Source: Cryptomeria japonica (taxonomy: Eukaryota; Streptophyta; Pinopsida; Cupressales; Cupressaceae). Taken from it: DNA of 64,000 bases. Made by a program: the position numbers and the translations under genes. Below are positions 11,457 through 23,072 of the stretch, piece after piece (position 1 is the stretch's first letter; each line of letters begins with the position of its first letter). The stretch is from assembly GCF_030272615.1 (NCBI RefSeq), contig NC_081405.1, positions 610,943,065 through 611,007,064 of the forward strand. The letters are read 5' to 3'. The notes beneath the pieces are model-generated. The model had not been told where the DNA came from. It saw only the letters and a program-made list of their open reading frames with translations, and made no database searches.

Positions 11457-13104
11457 TATGATGTATAAAAATGGAATCAAGTGAATAAGACCTAATCTCA
11501 CTCCCATGCACACATTGGAATACGAAAGAGCCTAAGAAGATGATTCACTTTTATTTCTTCTTGCAAGAGAGAGTCGATGAATATCTTTAGGATTTCTATT
11601 CCTTTGCTGCTATGAAGAGGAGATGTGCAAAATTTAATGTTATAATAAACTAGGATAGGGGATGAACAAAATGCAAACATAAACTAAAAATATAGAAACA
11701 TGCAAATCTAAAATTGAGAGACTAGGTATAGAGTAGAAAAAGGAAATTAGAGGTGAACATGTCACTAAAATCTGATTTTGACTATGCAGGACCAAGAGAC
11801 TATGCCCTGGTCCATGATTTCAGAGGAGGTCACTGATCTTATGGAATCCAGATCCTGAGGTACTGAGATACAGATCTTCTAAAAATGTTGAGAAAAAAAG
11901 AGGACCAAGGAGCCACACCGTAGTCCTGAACCAAGAGGCTATGCCCTAGTCCTAGAAAACTGAGGTCTGATTCAGGGACTGAGTCTACACCTATGTGTTT
12001 TGTCGGTTTCAAAATTTGTGTGTTCATCAGATCTTTGTACCTACACCTGCAACTTGAAAAATGGTGTCTAGGTGGCTATATAGGGTTTTACCTTATTCAA
12101 GCCCATTGTTTTGGTGATTTCCACCTCCACAAATAACTAATAATATATTGAAAATGTATGTGCAAGAATATTTTGTGTATGTAAGATCCTAAATGAACAA
12201 GTAAGTTGATCTAGAATTCTACCCTACACTTTGGATAGTAAACCCTAAATGAGTGTAAATATAAATGTTAATTCCTCAAACCACAAATTCAATAATTGAT
12301 CTAAAGCATGATGGTAAATTTGAAAATGAATTTTATGAAGCTCATACAAAGACATGAAAATAACATGAAACCATACCAAACCCTAAGGGATAGGTACAAG
12401 CCAATCAATAGTCGATGATCTCCTATTATTCTTCAATGTCTCCAAATCTCCTAATTGATGTTGAAGATGATTGGATGAAGACTTGATAGATGCTTGATTT
12501 GCTGATGAACACTTCACATAACCTTCACTTTCACTTCATAAGAAGCTCCTTCAATTGCTAGTAGATGGATGCTTCAAATGAGGAAAGGATAGGCCATATG
12601 TATGAAACCCTAACTTTCGATTTGGTCATAGGCTGACCTAGAATCAATATAATTTCACAATATCCTAGATTCAAACATTAAAATACCACCAAATCATACT
12701 CCAGAAATTCAAGGAGAAAATGTCTGGACCAAGAAGCTGCCTCTTGGTCCAACCAATTTTTTCTCAATTTTTTGGGGAAGCAAGATATCACGATTCTAAA
12801 GTGAATTCTATAAGGATGTGGATATTCAAGGTATCTAGATATACAAAATTGGGTCTTGAAGGTCAAAATAAGACATAATTAGGGTTTTCAATGAATTAAT
12901 TATTTGGAAGAATAAGATAAAAAGGGGCACACTTAGGGTAAAGGGACCAATTTTATGTTGTGTAGAGAGATGAAAGATGACTTTTAATTTAATTAAATTC
13001 TTAAAGGGAATTTGAAATGAAAGATGCAAACACACTAAGACAGGTGGTAACCTAAGCATGAAATTGTACCACCTAATTAAGGGTGTAAAATTTACTATGC
13101 TACA
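11457..13104 (-). repeat. G2 3' LTR
   Basis: 1,648 bp, left copy. The plus-strand start is TATGATG where the right copy has TGTGATG, so the canonical TG has decayed here. It contains two phrases of the type GGACCAAGAGGCTATGCC. Substitutions relative to the right copy are frequent, which makes G2 visibly older than G3. Confidence 0.9.
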
Positions 13105-13117
13105 TTTAGCCCCCACT
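13105..13117 (-). other. G2 polypurine tract
   Basis: Minus-strand AGTGGGGGCTAAA directly abuts the 3' LTR; same core as G1. Confidence 0.85.
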
Positions 13118-14966
13118 TTAGTAGTCATATGACACTATGTGCATATGCAAGCTAACATATATAAAAGCAAACATTTCATAAAAAAGGATATATCCATCAG
13201 GTTTCAGATGAAGCCCCCAATGGTATTTGCAGTACACTGTTAGGAACCACACCCTAGAAAACCACATTGCTAGATAAAATCACAAAATCACATAAATTCT
13301 TACTAAGGAAGTGATGAAATTTGTGGGTAGCTATTTTTCCCCTTATTTTGGCTAGCTAATTAGTGAGGTGAAACAAGGTATCATGTTTAGCACAACAAAT
13401 TGTGAAAAGAGGTGATGACAAATGCTCACAATGAAGCTTGATACAAGATCAAAGTGCATCATGGAACATTTGGTAAGAGAGAGAACTAAACCCAATTCCA
13501 ACACAACCAAGTGTATGAGGATTTGAGCTCTCTAACACAAAAAAGATTAAGAAAAAAATGTAAAATTAGGGTTTAGAAATAATTTCCATCTAAATTGTGA
13601 AAAAGGAGGGAGATATCATTATTCAAAGATATCCACTTTTGAGAATAGAGGGGATCTTTAATAAAGATAACATCTCTAAAAGGAGGATAAGGAAGAAAAG
13701 AATACACAACTTCTTTAATATTGAGGAAAAGAGGATTCTTAGCAAAAGATTACACACTTTCACTAAGGAGAGATTGTTCATAAAAGATATATTATTTCAA
13801 ACAAATAATAGGTCCTAGATAAGGAAGACACATATTCTGTGCAGCAAATGACATCAAATGAAAAATACCACTCAATAAAGGAAAGCTGAATATTTAGAAA
13901 AATAGATAGAAGATAGAAATATCACCCTTTCCCTCCCCAACATAGAGGTAAGGACATAAAAGAGAGATAATTTATAAAAACACTCTTCTTAAAGAAGGAA
14001 AGAGATTGTCACCAGGGACAAGCATGTCCACAAGATATAAGGGTTACTTATAAAAGATACCACTCAATGAACAAAAAAAATTGATGAATGATTAAAGACT
14101 TCCAACACCAAGGATGAGGTCCTAATTAAGGATATGTACTTGAGATTCTCATTAGGGATACATGTTCCAATATGAGAGAAGTAATTTCAAATAGGAATAT
14201 ACACCTATACAATCAATAAGAAATCCTTATAGAAGACACTACTTCACAAAGGGGAAAGTTTTAATCTTAGGAAGGAGAGATGTTTGAAATCACTCTTGCT
14301 CCCACACATAGAGACAAGAGATGGGACAAAAATAGGCTATTATGTTTCTTGCAAAGTATGATTGCACGTGAAATTGTACTATCATGAATGAAAATGAGCC
14401 CCAGTAAATAAGCAACCAATGCCACATAATTATGATCAACATAATCGCCACTAATGTTATTTGAATATATGATATAGTGGATGAGGAATTTGAATATGAC
14501 ATGTGAAATTCTCTATTCTCACTGAGAGCAAAAACATGTATCAGATGATGAATATTGAAATGTCTTCGTTAGAAGAGTTGTCTCTAATAGGATAAGAATA
14601 GGCCCTTAAGTATTGTTCCTCTTGCACATAAGAAATCTTAGTAAAGGGGCAATCATAATTCATTAGGCCCTTATTTCAAGAAAAGAGGATATTATAATGA
14701 ATAGATGAGAAAGCCTCATAAGTGGGATTGGAAATCTCTTGAGGAGATTCACAAAGAGACTTGTCGATCGCCATAATTTTCTTATCAATGGGATGAGTAT
14801 TGAGAGGTTTAGAGAATGATCTAATTGAGGTGAAGGCATCATCACTACTAAAAATAGCTTTCACATTGAGAGATAGTATTTTAGATGCTTTGGTGGGCTT
14901 TGAAGGATTATATCCAAGTCCAAATGAAGCTCTGCGTATGTTATTTTATAAAGGAACATTAATCTC
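13118..14966 (-). other. G2 3' region without recognisable gene
   Basis: About 1.85 kb between the PPT and the last clear coding stretch. It contains loose repeats of phrases like AAAAGATA..AAAGGAG and scattered short frames, some continuing the acidic, Ser-rich style of the polyprotein. No RT, RNase H or integrase motif found. Confidence 0.5.
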
Positions 14967-15430
14967 TTACTCATTTTCACCACAACCATTGCCATTATAT
15001 CCACTCTTAGCTAAAATGTGAGAACCCAGACCATAAAGGGACACCAAATCAGAAAGAGATGGTGGGGCCTCAAAGGTCTCAATATAATTAGATGAATAAG
15101 AAGAAGAGTTTGAATTAGAAGCAGTCACAAAATTGATACTTAGTTGTTTAGACAAAGTGGGTTTCTTTTTAGGTTCATCCTTATCATTCTCCTTCTCAAT
15201 CTTAGACCCTTTCAAAGAGACCCTAAATTCTCCTAGAAAAGTAGGGTGAAAGTCTGGAGGTCCCCAATCGTCATCTGAGAGTACCCCTTCAGGAGAAAAT
15301 ATATTTTTGGGAGAGGATTCAGAATGAGTAGGATCCTTTTCAGAAGTCTTGGAATCACTAGAGGGAACATTGATATTCAAGGAAATAGGCATACTTGAAG
15401 ATGTAGGAGAATTAGAAGTAGTTGAACAAG
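14967..15430 (-). pseudogene. G2 polyprotein C-terminal part with G-patch-like segment
   Basis: The frame from 15392 reads an acidic Ser/Pro-rich segment (SDDDWGPPDFHPTFLGEF), a Lys-rich stretch, and ends with LYGLGSHILAKSGYNGNGCG. The last piece matches the glycine pattern of the linker after protease in the Tat element G3 (GKGYLIMQQMGYNGKGPISK), a G-patch-like motif. It lies directly after the protease in reading order. Its function in these elements is unknown to me. Confidence 0.6.
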
Positions 15431-16018
15431 AAGATGAGGTTTGTAATGGAACTTATAAATTGGTATCAGCAAACAAAGTATATATCTTATTATTGTAAAT
15501 GAACTTAAGTTGCCTATGCAAAGTAGAAGGGACAACTTAAATACAATGGAGCCAAGGTCATCCTAACAAAAGATTATAGGTCAAATTATTGGGAATGAAA
15601 TGAATAGGTGTAGGTAGAATAATAGGTCCTACCTTGATAGGTAAGGTTATAATACCTAATGAAGACCTAGCAACATTATCAAAGCCACAAATTATAATAG
15701 AATCTAGTTTAATGAGAGATGTGTCCACCTTGATATTGTGTAATAAATTATCATTACAAACATCAAGGCTAGAGCCGTTGTCAACAAGTATTCTTCTTAT
15801 AGATTACCATTGATAAGGACAAAACTCATAAGGGGATCATATTGATGTTGGATCTCATGGGAGGGAAACTCATCTTGTCTGAATACAATTTGAGCTTTAG
15901 TTGTTGTTATGGAGTCAATCAAATAAGCCATATTATTAGGTGTCACTACGGGTGGGACATCTAAGTTATTTAAAGCATCTTGTAACATTACATGATGAGT
16001 GGATGAAGTTTGAATCAA
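15431..16018 (-). pseudogene. G2 retropepsin (nonsense-mutated)
   Basis: Reads RRILVDNGSSLDVCNDNLLH around 15730-15790, with the active-site D-x-G-S-S present. About 60 residues later comes NNLTYNLLLG*PWLH, where the stop TGA (15558-15560) takes the place of the Arg in the invariant LLGRPW(L/I)H. CGA to TGA is a CG transition. The upstream part (15797-16018) reads DPLMSFVLINGNL and frames shift near 15790. A retropepsin would process the element's polyprotein. Apart from the stop, the catalytic site is better preserved than in G1 or G3. Confidence 0.75.
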
Positions 16019-16346
16019 ATCCAGAAGTGTATCTTGGCAAGAGTACCTTTAAGTTGTTCAATAAGGTCATACTCTTTACCAAGAATTTGTGATATACAAG
16101 GTCCTTGTGAAAGAATAGGTTGAGAGGCAAGAAGTGAAGAAGGAATAAACAAAGGAGGATTAGGTTTCTTATTGTTCCATGTATTATATGTGGGGAAACA
16201 AATCTCCTATCCCCTCATTGGCTGCTCATTCCCCTGATGACCACATGGTGGACCTGGATCTGTGGTAGGACATCATCTCCTGTATCCATCGATAGATGAT
16301 GAGAGGGGTGTGGCAAGAAAGCTGGATTGAAAAGCATGTGTAGATC

Positions 16347-16976
16347 TTATCTCCATGCAGGAGTCACTGAATTGTAACTCTCACGGGTGATTTGTTTAGC
16401 ATACTCATTAGGGCTCTTAGTAGGATAACCTCCTTGCATAGTAATAACTTGTTTGTTAGGAGTGAAAAAGGAATCATTACTATAACCATAAGGGCTCTTA
16501 GTAGGATAACCTCCTTGAATAGTAATAACTTGTTTGTTAGGAGTGAAAAAGGAATCATTACTATAACCACCTTGAACCACAAAAAGAGGCTTGTTTAGAG
16601 GTTTTGAATTTGGAGAAGGACTAGCACCTTGATTTGTGAAGAGGGGTTTATTAGGTGTTTCATAACCATTCACTTGCATCATATTGATCAAAGATGGTTT
16701 AGGAATATCATAACCTTGTGACCTAAGATCATTCTCTTGCTCCAAGGCATCCTTATGAATTTTAGGAGAAGGATTATCATAATTGCTATGATATATATTA
16801 TTGACAGAAATGAAATAATTGTTGATATTCTCTTCTTGCAACAAAATGTTATCATGGATAAATTCCATTTTGGGAGATAGACTATAAGTAGGCATTAATA
16901 TTTCATCCCTAGAGGTAAAGTTATTGAAAGAGGTTATAGTGTTATTAGGAAAGATCATATCATCCTCTATCATCAA
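16347..16976 (-). pseudogene. G2 low-complexity polyprotein segment
   Basis: A 209-residue open stretch rich in Asn, Ser, Pro and Gln, with two nearly identical 27-residue repeats near its C-terminus (GYSNDSFFTPNKQVITxQGG then YPTKSP). The N-terminal part contains HDNILLQEENINNYF, one unit of a longer degenerate repeat series described at 16977-17748. No known domain recognised. By position it lies where gag should be, but no Retrotrans_gag core is visible. Confidence 0.5.
16410..16571 (-). repeat. 81-bp tandem repeat, two units
   Basis: The unit starting AGGGCTCTTAGTAGGATAAC recurs at 16410 and 16491 with very few changes, giving two 27-residue in-frame repeats in the G2 polyprotein. Confidence 0.9.
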
Positions 16977-17748
16977 ACCATCAACATGGGATAGGGACTC
17001 TATAGGAGAAGGCTCGACATTACTCTTAAAAGCTTCATCCTTGAGAGGGGGATATTTGAAAGAGATGTTAACAATCTCTTCTTGGACTAGGGTATCCTTA
17101 TGAGAGAGCTACATAGTAAGATAGTAACCAACATCATTCTCCAAAGGTTCATCCTAAAGAGGGAAATCAATGAGAGAGGTATTAAAAATGTATTTTTTCA
17201 CCACAATGTCCCCATTGTTAATGCCAATTATGGGAGAGGGAATAACACTATTTATTAACACTTCATCCTTAGAACGAAGAGCATTAACATGTGTTGTTGA
17301 AATCATCATCTTACCTCAAAATGTCTTTAATATAATCTTTAAGAGAGAGAGAATTAAGGAAGTTACTTATAATTTCATCTTCTTCTTCCAAGGTATATTT
17401 ATGGTTAAGACTAGCTTTATGAAAAGGAAAAGCATAACTCATTAATGCTTCATATCTAGTGGGAGTTTTATGGAAATCAAAAGAGGGTATGCTATCACTA
17501 GAAAAAGTAGGGAAACTATCACCTACTTGCACCAAATGATCCTCATGAGGGAAGTACTTTTTAGGAGGAAAATGAACATCAATCTTCGAAGATTCATACC
17601 TAGGAAGGAGATCTTTAGAAGAAGTGTTCATAATCTCGTGTTGTACTAATATGCCTCCATTGGTAAGACCAAATCTGGGAGAAGATAAATCAATGTCCAT
17701 CAATACTTTTTCTCTAAGATAAGTACCATGTATAGAAGGAAAGGGTAT
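16977..17748 (-). pseudogene. G2 polyprotein N-terminal segment of degenerate repeats
   Basis: Several frames on the minus strand show a recurring core of the type D-x-L-V-Q-E-E-I-x-N-x-S: GGILVQHEIMNTSSK (about 17650), HEDHLVQVGDSFPTF (17530), KYTLEEEDEIISNFL (17390), NGDIVVKKYIFNTS (17215) and KDTLVQEEIVNISF (17095). Spacing is roughly 120-180 bp. A further copy, HENILVQKRVVNNSF, lies in the leader-side piece near 42740. The series is interrupted by stops and frame changes. I know no family with this repeat. The segment ends at GGTAT (17744-17748), the G3 target duplication. Confidence 0.5.
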
Positions 17749-19232
17749 TGTATGTGGGAAAAGCGGGGCTATGAAACTCAGAATGTAAAAAATGATGTTC
17801 AAAGAGTTTTTCCACACACCCATAGGACTTCTTGGTGCAAGTTATGGAGTCATGAAGAATGACTCAACTTCCGAAGGTATGTTCCATGGTTCTCTATCTC
17901 ACAAGGTCCCTCAAGTCAATGCTTTTTCTCTCAGATCACTGAGAAAAGTGACTTAGGGATGACGAATGCAAAAATGAGGGATGCTTTAGATTGATTTAAC
18001 ATGAAAATGTATCCTATTTATGCATGATTCTACAAATGAGCTAAAACTAGATTATAAGATGACAAGGTTAGTAGCAATACTATCCTAGCATGATATACTA
18101 GTTATATGATTTAAGCTAATGATAATAGAAATGCTCTAAAATGCTTATTAGATTAATTCCTATTACAAAGAGAGGCTAGATGTATTGATAAAATTGAGCA
18201 TAAATGAGATACTAAAAGATTCTTTTTTTTTTCAAATGGAGTAATGAGAGCTCTATTTATAGGGAAAATAGGGAAATGGATGGTCAAGATTGGAGGAGTT
18301 AATCAAGGGTTAGGATTGAAAGTTATCAATCTATGTTTACAATTTCTACCAATGAAATGATGACAATTGTCAACATAAGGCTGCTTGAGAGGAGAGGTAA
18401 GAAGCATTAAATGCTTGAGAAGACCGCATGGTTACCTTAAAAGGTAAGGGTTAAGGTTAGGTTAGGGTTATCCAATGGATAAAGCTTTTACCCAAGGGGT
18501 AAACTCTTGTGCAAAGGTTAAAGGGATAACCATGGTCAAAGCAATGAATGCTTGATGAGACCCTTGGGTTAGATGAGGGTTGAGTTAGGCAAAAAGTCTC
18601 TAACCATGCCACTAAGGGTTAGTTAACCATTAATGGTTTGAAGACTTTGGGGGTAAATTTGTAAGAGTCCTTCCAAATTTGGGGGTATTCAACAAGTTAG
18701 CTTGTTGAAGGCATAAAGGCTTGAATGCCTTTTGAAGACTTTACTCCAAATTTGAGAAGTGACCTCCTCAAATTTAGGGAAAAGGGATAATGGATGGGTT
18801 TAGGCTAATTGATTAGGATTAGATGGATTCTAGATGAATTTAGGAAGAGGATTAGGATGCAAGTGGGAGATGTAGGATTTTGCTAGTGGGTGGGGAAAAT
18901 ATAATTTAATTAAAATAAATTGCTTTATTTCAATTTGGTTGCAAGCTGGAAAATTAAATAAATTAGATTTATTTAATTGGGGTAAACTATTTAATTAAAT
19001 GTAAATTTAATTAAAAAGTTGAGAGAAGGGATTTAATTAAATAAAATGATTTATTCAATTGAATGATGTAAAGGGCTTAAGTGAATTTCAATAAATAAAT
19101 TGAATAATTTATTTAATTAAATAGAAGAATGCGGGTGATTTAATTAAATTAGATTTAACTAAAATCAAGGAATGAGAATAAAATGAACATTAAATACTCA
19201 TTTAGGAATATGGTCATTTTTATATGTCTACA
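17749..19232 (-). repeat. G3 3' LTR
   Basis: 1,484 bp, TG...CA on the plus strand (TGTATGTGGG ... TATGTCTACA). It contains an AT-rich section built from TTTAATTAAAT repeats near 18900-19140, and the TATA box CTATAAATAG (minus strand) at 18253-18262. Confidence 0.95.
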
Positions 19233-19250
19233 TTTTGCCCCTCTTTGAAG
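19233..19250 (-). other. G3 polypurine tract
   Basis: Minus-strand CTTCAAAGAGGGGCAAAA abutting the 3' LTR. Confidence 0.85.
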
Positions 19251-19851
19251 TGATGTGTGTGCACATGTTGATTCAAAGAAAATGATCTGTCACCATGATT
19301 TGGTAACGATCAGTGTGATGTCATGTTTGAGATGTTCATGTCATGTCCCAGATTTGATAAACGATGCCTCAGATTTGATAAATGATGTTGATAATGACCC
19401 CTCGGGAGATGAATCAAAAATTTGAAAATTTGTTTTGTTTTGATAAATTTGATTGCATTTTAAATTTTTGTCTATGTTGAATGTGATAAATTGATTCATC
19501 TCCTGATAATGATGCTTGCGAGGGTTAGAAATGAGACCACGGGCAATTTACGTGCTTTTCCATGCAACCCTAATTTTTCATTTACCCTATAAAAAGGTAA
19601 AAAGTGATTTATTTTGTCTCATTTGTGCTTGCTGACTTTGGAGAAAGTGACAGTTGGAGAAAAAGACAAAATACCGATTCCTTTTCCTTCTCATCGATTC
19701 TAGCGCATTCGGAGGTATCAGAGGCTTGCCATGTATGGACCACCGATAAGTCATCCTCTTTGACCCCTTTTGGATTTTTGTTTTGTCATTTTTCATCATG
19801 TTTTTGAATTTATCCATGCGAATTTAACGGTTTAGCGTGTTGGGGTTAAAC

Positions 19852-20260
19852 CGTAGCGCATACGATAGGCTGCATAGCGCATAGAGTTTAATGAAGTAGG
19901 GTAGCGTCCGGGTATATTAGGATAGCACAAGAGTGGGTTAGGGTAGTGCACAGAACTAGGTTAGCGCATCGGCGACATAGGGTAGCGCATAAGGGAAAAA
20001 GGTTAGCGTGTAGGAAAGACCTAGCACATAGGGTTAGCAGGGGTTCACAGGAGTAGTGTAGGATAGCGCATAGGTCTGACCTAGTGCATAGGATTAGGTT
20101 CACAGCATAGGGGCCAAGTAGGATAGCGCATAGGCTAGAAGTGGTGCAGAGGGTAGCTTAGGTGGCGTGTCAATGGGATAGGGTAGCGCATAGGTGCAGG
20201 CTACCGCGTAGGGTTAATGGGGTAGCGCATAGGCAGCAGCTTAGCATGTGATAATATTTT
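19852..20260 (+). repeat. Dispersed TTAGCGCATAGG motif array
   Basis: Eight exact TAGCGCA copies, most followed by TAGG, and about as many one-base variants (TAGCACA, TAGTGCA, TAGCGTG) at irregular 20-60 bp spacing. The same motif in the opposite orientation occurs in the G3 leader at 38889-39262 and 40769-41040. Confidence 0.75.
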
Positions 20261-20518
20261 TTAGCACATGAGCAGAAAAATTTGAGTAAAGTAGGATTGT
20301 GGATGAAGAAAAATAGGTAGGGTTTTGCCAGCTGTGTCGGGATGGGTGCGAATGTTAGTCTGTTGTCTGTGTTTTTGATAAGTTGTCCAATATGAGTTCT
20401 AATATAACTTGATTTGATTTGCAATGTTTCAAGTTGATTTTGATCTAATGTTAATTTGATATGATGTGGATTTTGATATGGATGTTTTGATATGAACTTG
20501 ATTTGATATGCATTATTT

Positions 20519-20690
20519 CAAGCTGATATATATGTGGAACTTGAGTTGTTTTACAAGCTGATATGATTGTGGAACTTGAGCTGTGTTACAAGTTGATATG
20601 AATGTGAAAGTTAAGTTGTGTTACAAGTTGATATGGACGTGAAACTTGAGTTGTTTTACAAGTTGATATGATTTGATATGGATTTGATAT
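20519..20690 (+). repeat. 35-bp imperfect tandem repeats
   Basis: Four to five units of the type ACAAGTTGATATG.ATGTGGAACTTGAGTTGTGTT lie directly upstream of the plant-mobile-domain reading frame. Confidence 0.8.
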
Positions 20691-20783
20691 GATGTGGAAC
20701 TTGATTATATTTTCAAAGTTTCAAGTTGATATGAATTGATTTGTGATGAAGAAACTGATATTGGACTTGTTTTGTTGTGATAG

Positions 20784-22890
20784 GAGTACATTGGAGTTGT
20801 TCAGTCGAGAGAGAAATTTCCAAGACTATGGGCGTTGATACCACAATTGATACAGGCTAACAGGGATATCATTGAGAGGTGTGGCCTATCCTCTTTGTTA
20901 GAGATGCCCCAGTTTATCATTAACCAGGGTTTATTGACAACGTTGGCCGAGAGGTGGCATAGTGACACCAAGATCTTCCATTTGGTGATAGGTGAGATCA
21001 CAATGACACCTGAAGATTGCTACAGGATTATGCAGATTCCTGTAGTAGGTGCACTGTTACCTTATGAGCAGACAAAGGAGGGCAGGACAAAAGTACTTCA
21101 CCGGATTCTATAGGATGGTACTGTTTACAAATATGAGATCCCCTGGCAAGAGTTCATTGATTTGGATTACGCTCCACTACCATCAGTGCTGGCAAGATTC
21201 ATAGGTGGTTTCTTATGTCCCAATCATAGGTCAAAGGGACTAGAAGTAAGATGGGGGTTGGTCGTGGAGGACATGGTGACACAGGGTCACCGATTTGCAT
21301 GGGGGTCGGCTATGCTGACCCACTTATATAGGGATTTGCATCATGTGGTTTATTTGGGGTACAACAGTTTATCTGCTGGAGTGACATTGCTATAGGTATG
21401 GGCGTGGGAGCATATTCCTATAGCCAGGCCACTTGTCGACAGAGATAGGCCTGCTGGGTGTGCTTATGCATACAGATATCGAGGGATAGTTGTCCAACGT
21501 AAGCTAGGCAAACCTGATCATTGGAGGAGAGTGGTAGATGATATTGTTATGGTCGTCTAGAGATGGTACATGGAGTGCGAGGTATGGGTAGATGATGGGA
21601 TGGAGATGCCTTATGTCTATATGTCCCAATTCTTGATAGGGCGGACGCCCTTTGTTATTGAGAGATTCCTGCATAGCCGAGTGTTATGATGGTATGGTCA
21701 TTAATAGGGAGTTCCATAGGGAGCATGCTTATATGCTTGACGGAGATAGGATATACTAGAGTGGGGACCCATTATTGATAGTGTAGCGGTAGTTGAGGAG
21801 TTCATTCACTTAGCCGACCAGATATGGGACTACGCCTATGGGGTAGTGGATGGAGGGATGACAAAGGAGTTTGCCACATTGTTTGCGGCACATGAGGTGG
21901 CTAGGATATTAGATCCAATAGAGATGATTCCCACTTTTGATGATGATGAGGATGATGAGCAGCCCAAGAGGCTAGGGAGACAAAGAGAGGATGGAGAGGA
22001 GCTGGATATGGGAAGTGGGGATGGTGGAGGAGATTATGGTGGAGATGGTAGAGGAGGTGGCCAAGGTTGGTGAGGGGATAGAGGGAGGAGAGGAGATAGG
22101 GGTGGAGATCGGGGGAGGAGAGGAGACAGGGGTAGAGATGGTGGTGATAGAGGGATTCAGGTGGAGAGAGAAGTGCGGCGAGCTGTGGTGGATAGAGGGA
22201 GAGGAGGTTTAGCTATTAGAGCTAAGGGAGAGGAGAGGTAGGAGAGGTGATAGCAGTGGTGGGAGAGACTAACAAGTTTAGATGGTCAACCTAGAGGAGG
22301 AGGTCTGATGTGTTACCCCCACCAACACCGAGGATAGGGAGAGGGATAGGGGGTACCACTTCACAGGTATCCATCCAGATGCAGATTCTGATGCACTGAG
22401 AGGACACACAGATTAGGTCATTGCAGTTATCAGTGCAGCACCTGCAAACACAGCTACTGGTGCATCAGCGATAGATTACACTGTTAACCACTGAGTGGGA
22501 TACAGTTCTTGAGCAGTTGGGTCAATCTAAGGCTCAAGCAAAGGCTTTAGCAAGAGCAGAGATAGGTGGCTCAATGAGAGATACCCTGAGAGAGGTGTCT
22601 TTGAGAGCCAAGGAGATGGAGTACTATAGGAGGCATTACGAGGATGCGGTGCCTAGGGAGTGCCGAGTGCTGAGTTTTACAATGTCGAGATACAATCAAT
22701 CCCGAGAGACTGGGTCGAGGATAGAGAGCAGAGGTGTGACAGGGCCTCCTAGATAGGATCCACTTGGAGAGCTAGGTGTTGGGACATCAGCTGTGAGACC
22801 ATCACCCTCAGGAGATAGTCATACCCGAGAGACATTGTCTCTATTGTATTTTGATTATTTTGTTGTATTTGGTACAAACATGATATATTT
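20784..22890 (+). pseudogene. Plant mobile domain (PMD) gene, antisense accessory ORF of G3
   Basis: The frame opens after TAG 20781 and reads FPRLWALIPQLIQ ... LSSLLEMPQFIINQGLLTTL then AERWHSDTKIFHLVIGEITM then TPEDCYRIMQIPV. This is the PMD (aminotransferase-like, PF10536) pattern ending L.ERW...T..FH...GE.T.T.ED....(L/M)..(I/V)PV.G. Later come VWAWEHIPIARP and ERFLHSRVL*WYGH**GVP*. The Asp/Glu-rich and then Gly/Arg-rich (RGG-like) tail follows, and after a frameshift near 22300-22500 a helical segment (KALARAEIGG). One frame holds for about 1.5 kb. At least nine stops fall at positions where Gln or Arg is expected. PMD genes are known as accessory genes in Ty3/gypsy and Mutator-like elements and as host MAIN/MAIL genes. 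The antisense position after integrase fits the accessory ORFs known in Tat-type elements. Confidence 0.82.
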
Positions 22891-23072
22891 TGTACATTGA
22901 TCATTTTTGAGATATATATATGACACCATTTTCCTTGATCCTCATGTGATGTGTTATGGATGATGCTTTCTATATGATTTTGATGTCTCTATGATGATGG
23001 TGCAATGCTTAGATGTATGTGATTTGATATGAATATGATGTGTTAATGTATGATGTTATGAGATGTATCTTG

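Larger units (their letters stand above)
19251..20783. other. G3 region between PPT and antisense gene
   Basis: About 1.5 kb with no gene. It holds two repeat arrays listed separately (TAGCGCA motif at 19852-20260, 35-bp units at 20519-20690) and GATATGATTTGATATG-type simple sequence. It lies upstream of the plus-strand mobile-domain gene, so it would hold that gene's promoter. Confidence 0.6.

Noticed and set aside
16392-16598. Repeat-containing frames opposite or offset to the G2 polyprotein
   Set aside because: Shadows of the 81-bp tandem repeat; the longest open frame with consistent composition is the one annotated.
18425-18480. AGGTTAGGTTAGGGTTA, telomere-like repeat (also near 41815)
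   Set aside because: Too short and irregular, and present in both G3 LTRs, so it is part of the LTR.
19888-20103. Cys/Leu-rich repeat peptide on the minus strand
   Set aside because: It is the translation of the TAGCGCA motif array, not a gene.
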